A stretch of DNA of 9,436 nucleotides from Zavarzinia sp. (GTDB lineage: Bacteria; Pseudomonadota; Alphaproteobacteria; Zavarziniales; Zavarziniaceae). Positions 6,940-9,436 of this stretch are shown here, one piece after another; position 1 is the stretch's first letter; the number at the start of each line of letters is the position of its first letter. The stretch lies in the NCBI GenBank assembly GCA_028694545.1, contig JAQVKV010000043.1:1-9436 (forward strand), in the 5' to 3' direction. The notes beneath the pieces were generated by a model, which saw nothing but the letters and a program-made list of their open reading frames with translations, was not told where the DNA came from and searched no databases. The position numbers and the translations under genes were made by a program.

Positions 6940-7566
6940 TCAGCGGCGGTGCGCGGTAACGTAGCGGGCGACGGCGGATTCGACGGCGCGGGAAAGGGCA
7001 TCGGCATCGCGCAGGACGCCGCCATGGGCCCATTCGACGCGAACGTCGCCGCCCTTCATGGTGTCATCGCCTAGGATGACGAGGCGCCCGGGGAAGGCCT
7101 GGGCCTCGGCGGTTGCCTCGAACAGGGGTTTCGCAGATTCGAGAAGATCCCCCGCGACATGGATCACCACGCGGGGCTCGTCGCGGAGATCGGCGAGCGT
7201 GTGGCCGACCATGGCGTCCATCTCGGCCAGGGGCATGTCTTCGGTCAGGGTTTCGCACAGGCGGCGCGCGACGGCATGGCCAAGGGCGGCGGCATCGGCG
7301 CGCAGATGGCTCTCGCCAGCCGCGAGGTGTTGGGCGATACCCCGCAGGGCCTCGCCCAGCCGTTCGCTGGCCCCGGCCAGGCGGGCTTCGTTCGCTTCGG
7401 CCTGTTCGGCACGGCCGGCGGCCTCGCCTTCGGCGAAGGCCGCGGCCCGCGCCGCGGCCATGTCCTCGGCGCTGAAGCTCGGCGGCGGGGGGACGGCTGG
7501 CTTCGCGCGCGGGGTGCCCGCGTCGAAGGCATTGTCGAAGGTGAATTTCACCGGCCGGTTGCTCAT
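6940..7566 (-). CDS. fliH: FliH, export ATPase regulator (FlbE in Caulobacter)
   Basis: A 208-residue protein with the layout of alphaproteobacterial FliH/FlbE. The N-terminus contains VKFTFDNAFD (6-15), a typical start. A Pro-rich stretch follows (22-30), then an Ala/Glu-rich helix with spaced small residues (32-58, for example AEGEAAGRAE), like the GxxxG-type helix of FliH. A long helical stalk (60-130) comes next, then a C-terminal alpha/beta domain ending in GDVRVEWAHGGVLRD (173-187) and a final helix. FliH dimers bind the export ATPase FliI, hold it inactive and anchor it to the C ring through FliN, whose gene is next. Sequence conservation in this family is low, so the call rests on layout, C-terminal motif and position between fliG and fliN. 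The ATG lies 13 bases after fliG, with GGGAG six bases before it. No fliI is in the window. Confidence 0.88.
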   Translation of the reverse strand: MSNRPVKFTFDNAFDAGTPRAKPAVPPPPSFSAEDMAAARAAAFAEGEAAGRAEQAEANEARLAGASERLGEALRGIAQHLAAGESHLRADAAALGHAVARRLCETLTEDMPLAEMDAMVGHTLADLRDEPRVVIHVAGDLLESAKPLFEATAEAQAFPGRLVILGDDTMKGGDVRVEWAHGGVLRDADALSRAVESAVARYVTAHRR

Positions 7567-7579
7567 GTGCGTCTCCCGG

Positions 7580-8596
7580 TCAGTAGATCAGCTCGTCGTC
7601 GCCCTTGCTCTCGGCGAGGACGATCTGACCCTGGGCGGCGAGGTCCTTGGCGGACTGCACCATCTGCATCTGTGCCTCGTCGACGTCGCGGAGGCGCACG
7701 GGGCCCATCTGCTCCATTTCCTCGCGCAGCAGCTTGGCCGCGCGTTCCGACATGTTGGAGAAGAACATGTCGCGCAGCGTGTCGGATGCACCCTTGAGGG
7801 CGAGCGCCAGGCGGCTCTTCTCGATCGCGCGCATCAGCACCTGGACGCCGTTCGGGTCCAGCTTCTGCAGGTCCTCGAAGGTGAACATCAGGGCCTTGAT
7901 GCGTTCGGCGCTCTCGCGGCTGCGCTCTTCGAGAGCGGTGATGAACTTGCCCTCGGTCGCGCGGTCGAGATTGTTGAAGATCTCGGCGATCAATTCGTGG
8001 GCGTCGCGCCGGGCGGTACGCGCGAGGTTGGACATGAACTCGGTGCGCAGCGTCTGTTCGACCTTGTCCAGCACTTCCTTCTGCACCGATTCCATCCGCA
8101 GCATGCGGTTGATGACCTCGAGGGCGAAATCCTCGGGCAGGTTGGCCAGCACGCGGGCGGCGTGCTCCGGCTTGATCTTGGACAGGACCACCGCCACCGT
8201 CTGCGGATATTCGTTCTTCAGGTAGGCGGCCAGCACCTGCTCGTTCACATTGCCGAGCTTGTCCCACATGGTGCGCCCCGCGGGGCCCCGGATCTCTTCC
8301 ATGATCTGGGTGACGCGGTCGCTCGGCAGGGATTTGGACAACAGCCGCTCCGTCGATTCGTAGGAACCGATCAGGTTGCCCGATGTCGTCATGTTCGAGG
8401 CGAATTCGACGAAGACCCGCTCCACCATGTTGGCGTTCACGCGGCCAAGCGTCGCCATGGCGGCGGAAACTTCCTTGATCTCGTCGTCGTCCATCAGGCG
8501 CCACAGGGGAGCGCCATGATCCTCGCCCAGGGCCAGCATCAGGATCGCTGCCTTTTCCGGGCCGCTCAGGTTGCGGCTTTCGTCCTTCACGGCCAT
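7580..8596 (-). CDS. fliG: FliG, flagellar motor switch and torque protein
   Basis: A 338-residue protein with the three FliG domains. The N-terminal domain (about 1-105) begins [16 protein letters not shown] and binds FliF. The middle domain contains [19 protein letters not shown], where EHPQT is the common form. The C-terminal domain carries the torque helix. With a constant offset of four, Lys268, Arg285, Glu292, Glu293 and Arg301 match E. coli Lys264, Arg281, Asp288, Asp289 and Arg297, the residues that interact with the stator protein MotA. Charge is preserved at every position, although the Asp pair is Glu-Glu. FliG forms the upper C ring and converts stator activity into rotation. The ATG follows the fliF stop after one base (TGA-G-ATG), with GGGAG seven bases upstream inside fliF, so translation is probably coupled to fliF. 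Confidence 0.97.
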   Translation of the reverse strand: MAVKDESRNLSGPEKAAILMLALGEDHGAPLWRLMDDDEIKEVSAAMATLGRVNANMVERVFVEFASNMTTSGNLIGSYESTERLLSKSLPSDRVTQIMEEIRGPAGRTMWDKLGNVNEQVLAAYLKNEYPQTVAVVLSKIKPEHAARVLANLPEDFALEVINRMLRMESVQKEVLDKVEQTLRTEFMSNLARTARRDAHELIAEIFNNLDRATEGKFITALEERSRESAERIKALMFTFEDLQKLDPNGVQVLMRAIEKSRLALALKGASDTLRDMFFSNMSERAAKLLREEMEQMGPVRLRDVDEAQMQMVQSAKDLAAQGQIVLAESKGDDELIY

Positions 8597-8597
8597 C

Positions 8598-9436
8598 TCA
8601 GGACTCCCGATACATCCAGTTGCGCATGATCGCGATCGCTTCCTCGGGGTGACGTTCGACGATCTCGCCGACCTTCTTCAGGCTCGACGCCTTCACCCGG
8701 CCTTCGATATTGGCGATGTCGACCATCTGCTCGAAATCATCCACGCCGCTTGCCAGCATGGGTTGGCCGTTTGGCCCCGGGATCGCCGCGACACCGGCCG
8801 GCCCCGGGATCTGCGCCGGACCGCCCATGGCGCCCGCGCCGGCTCCCGCCAGCGCCGGGCCATGGCCACCGCCCTCGAGCGGGGCGAACATGCGCGAGAC
8901 CAGCGGCCGCACGACGAAGAGGGTGAGCAGCAGGGCAACGAGGCCGAGCACCGCGATCTCGCCGATGCGGAAGTAATCGGCCTTGGTCAGGCCGAGGAAG
9001 CCGGCATCGGTCGCGGGTTCCGTCGCGGCAAGGGCGGGATCGGCGAAGGGCAGGTTGACGACGCGCACCTGGTCGCCGCGCTGGGCATCGAAGCCGATCG
9101 CGGATTTGACGAGGTTTTCGAGCTGTTCCAATTCCTGCTGGCTGCGCGGCTGATAGCTGCGGGTACCGTCGGCGGCCGTCTGATAGCTGCCGTCGACCAG
9201 GATGGCGACGGACAGGCGCTTCACGCGGCCACCTTCCTGCACGATGGTCTGTTCGGTGCGGGAAATCTCGTAGTTGACGGTTTCCTCGCTGCGGTCCGTG
9301 CTCGACTGGTTGCCGTTGCCGTTCTGGTTCTGGCCGCCGGGCAGGTTGCCCTGCACCGTCACCGGGGCATTGCCGCCTTCCGTGTTGCGCGAACGGTCGG
9401 TCACGGACTGGGTCGAGCGGACGACCTGGCCGTCCG
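8598..9436 (-). CDS. fliF: FliF, MS-ring protein, 5' end beyond the window
   Basis: The last 278 residues of FliF are present, roughly the C-terminal half of a protein that is usually 530-570 residues. The frame is open to the right edge, and its first visible residues [10 protein letters not shown] are typical FliF sequence, so the GTG at 9404 is not the real start. What remains is periplasmic beta-collar and ring-building region (about 1-130, interrupted by an Asn/Gly/Gln-rich loop at 29-45), the second membrane helix (about 157-178, [19 protein letters not shown]), a Gly/Pro/Ala-rich cytoplasmic linker (186-228) and the C-terminal FliG-binding segment (230-278, including [15 protein letters not shown] and ending [11 protein letters not shown]). 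FliF forms the MS ring, the base on which the C ring and export gate assemble. It is the first gene of this block, so the operon promoter is expected to the right of the window. Confidence 0.96.
   Translation of the reverse strand, partial: DGQVVRSTQSVTDRSRNTEGGNAPVTVQGNLPGGQNQNGNGNQSSTDRSEETVNYEISRTEQTIVQEGGRVKRLSVAILVDGSYQTAADGTRSYQPRSQQELEQLENLVKSAIGFDAQRGDQVRVVNLPFADPALAATEPATDAGFLGLTKADYFRIGEIAVLGLVALLLTLFVVRPLVSRMFAPLEGGGHGPALAGAGAGAMGGPAQIPGPAGVAAIPGPNGQPMLASGVDDFEQMVDIANIEGRVKASSLKKVGEIVERHPEEAIAIMRNWMYRES

Noticed and set aside
6593..7033. Longer version of fliN starting inside fliH
   Set aside because: The added 37 residues are Arg/Pro-rich out-of-frame fliH sequence, while the ATG at 6922 has a good ribosome binding site and gives a normal FliN.
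8276..8289. GC palindromes in fliG (CCCCGCGGGG and GGGGCCCC)
   Set aside because: They encode conserved Arg-Gly-Pro-Ala-Gly residues of FliG and have no loop or U-run; chance in GC-rich coding DNA explains them.
7058..8629. Plus-strand open frame (523 codons) antisense to fliH and fliG
   Set aside because: It lies across two well-supported genes and their junction and shows no protein family features.
1..9436. Search for mobile elements, CRISPR arrays, RNA genes, internal promoters or terminators
   Set aside because: Genes fill nearly all of the window, the largest gap is 19 bases, and I saw no tandem or spaced repeats, tRNA-like folds, sigma-54 -24/-12 pairs in the gaps or hairpin-plus-U-run structures.

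Overview
The window is one uninterrupted stretch of flagellar genes, all on the minus strand, from a GC-rich bacterium. Gene content and order, the FlbD-type regulator and the style of the FlhF, FlhG and FliH proteins point to an alphaproteobacterium of the Rhodospirillales type (Azospirillum-like or a relative). Genus and species cannot be fixed from this sequence. I see no RNA genes, mobile elements, CRISPR arrays, internal promoters or terminators.

Reading in the direction of transcription, from the right edge to the left: fliF (5' end outside the window), fliG, fliH, fliN, flbD, flhA, flhF, flhG, and a FliK-like gene whose 3' end runs off the left edge. Neighbouring genes are separated by at most 19 bases, and the last two junctions overlap by four bases (ATGA and GTGA). 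The whole window therefore looks like the inside of one long operon, with its promoter to the right of the window and its terminator to the left. The fliF-fliG-fliH-fliN-flbD block matches the order of the Caulobacter fliF operon. Here flhA, flhF and flhG follow directly.

The products cooperate in building one machine. FliF forms the MS ring, and FliG and FliN belong to the C ring (switch, torque transmission). FliH serves the export ATPase, and FlhA is the central export-gate protein. FlhF and FlhG set flagellar position and number, and FlbD is a sigma-54 activator that couples basal-body assembly to later flagellar transcription. The last gene is a probable hook-length or export-control protein. 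It was found by reading the minus strand out of the window and has no stop inside it.

Nothing here requires a new biological system. The points most worth a second look are the FlhF/FlhG pair (altered GTPase motifs in FlhF and no recognisable FlhF-activating motif at the FlhG N-terminus), the poorly characterised FliK-like gene, the phosphorylation-site-degenerate receiver of FlbD, and the TTG start of flhF.
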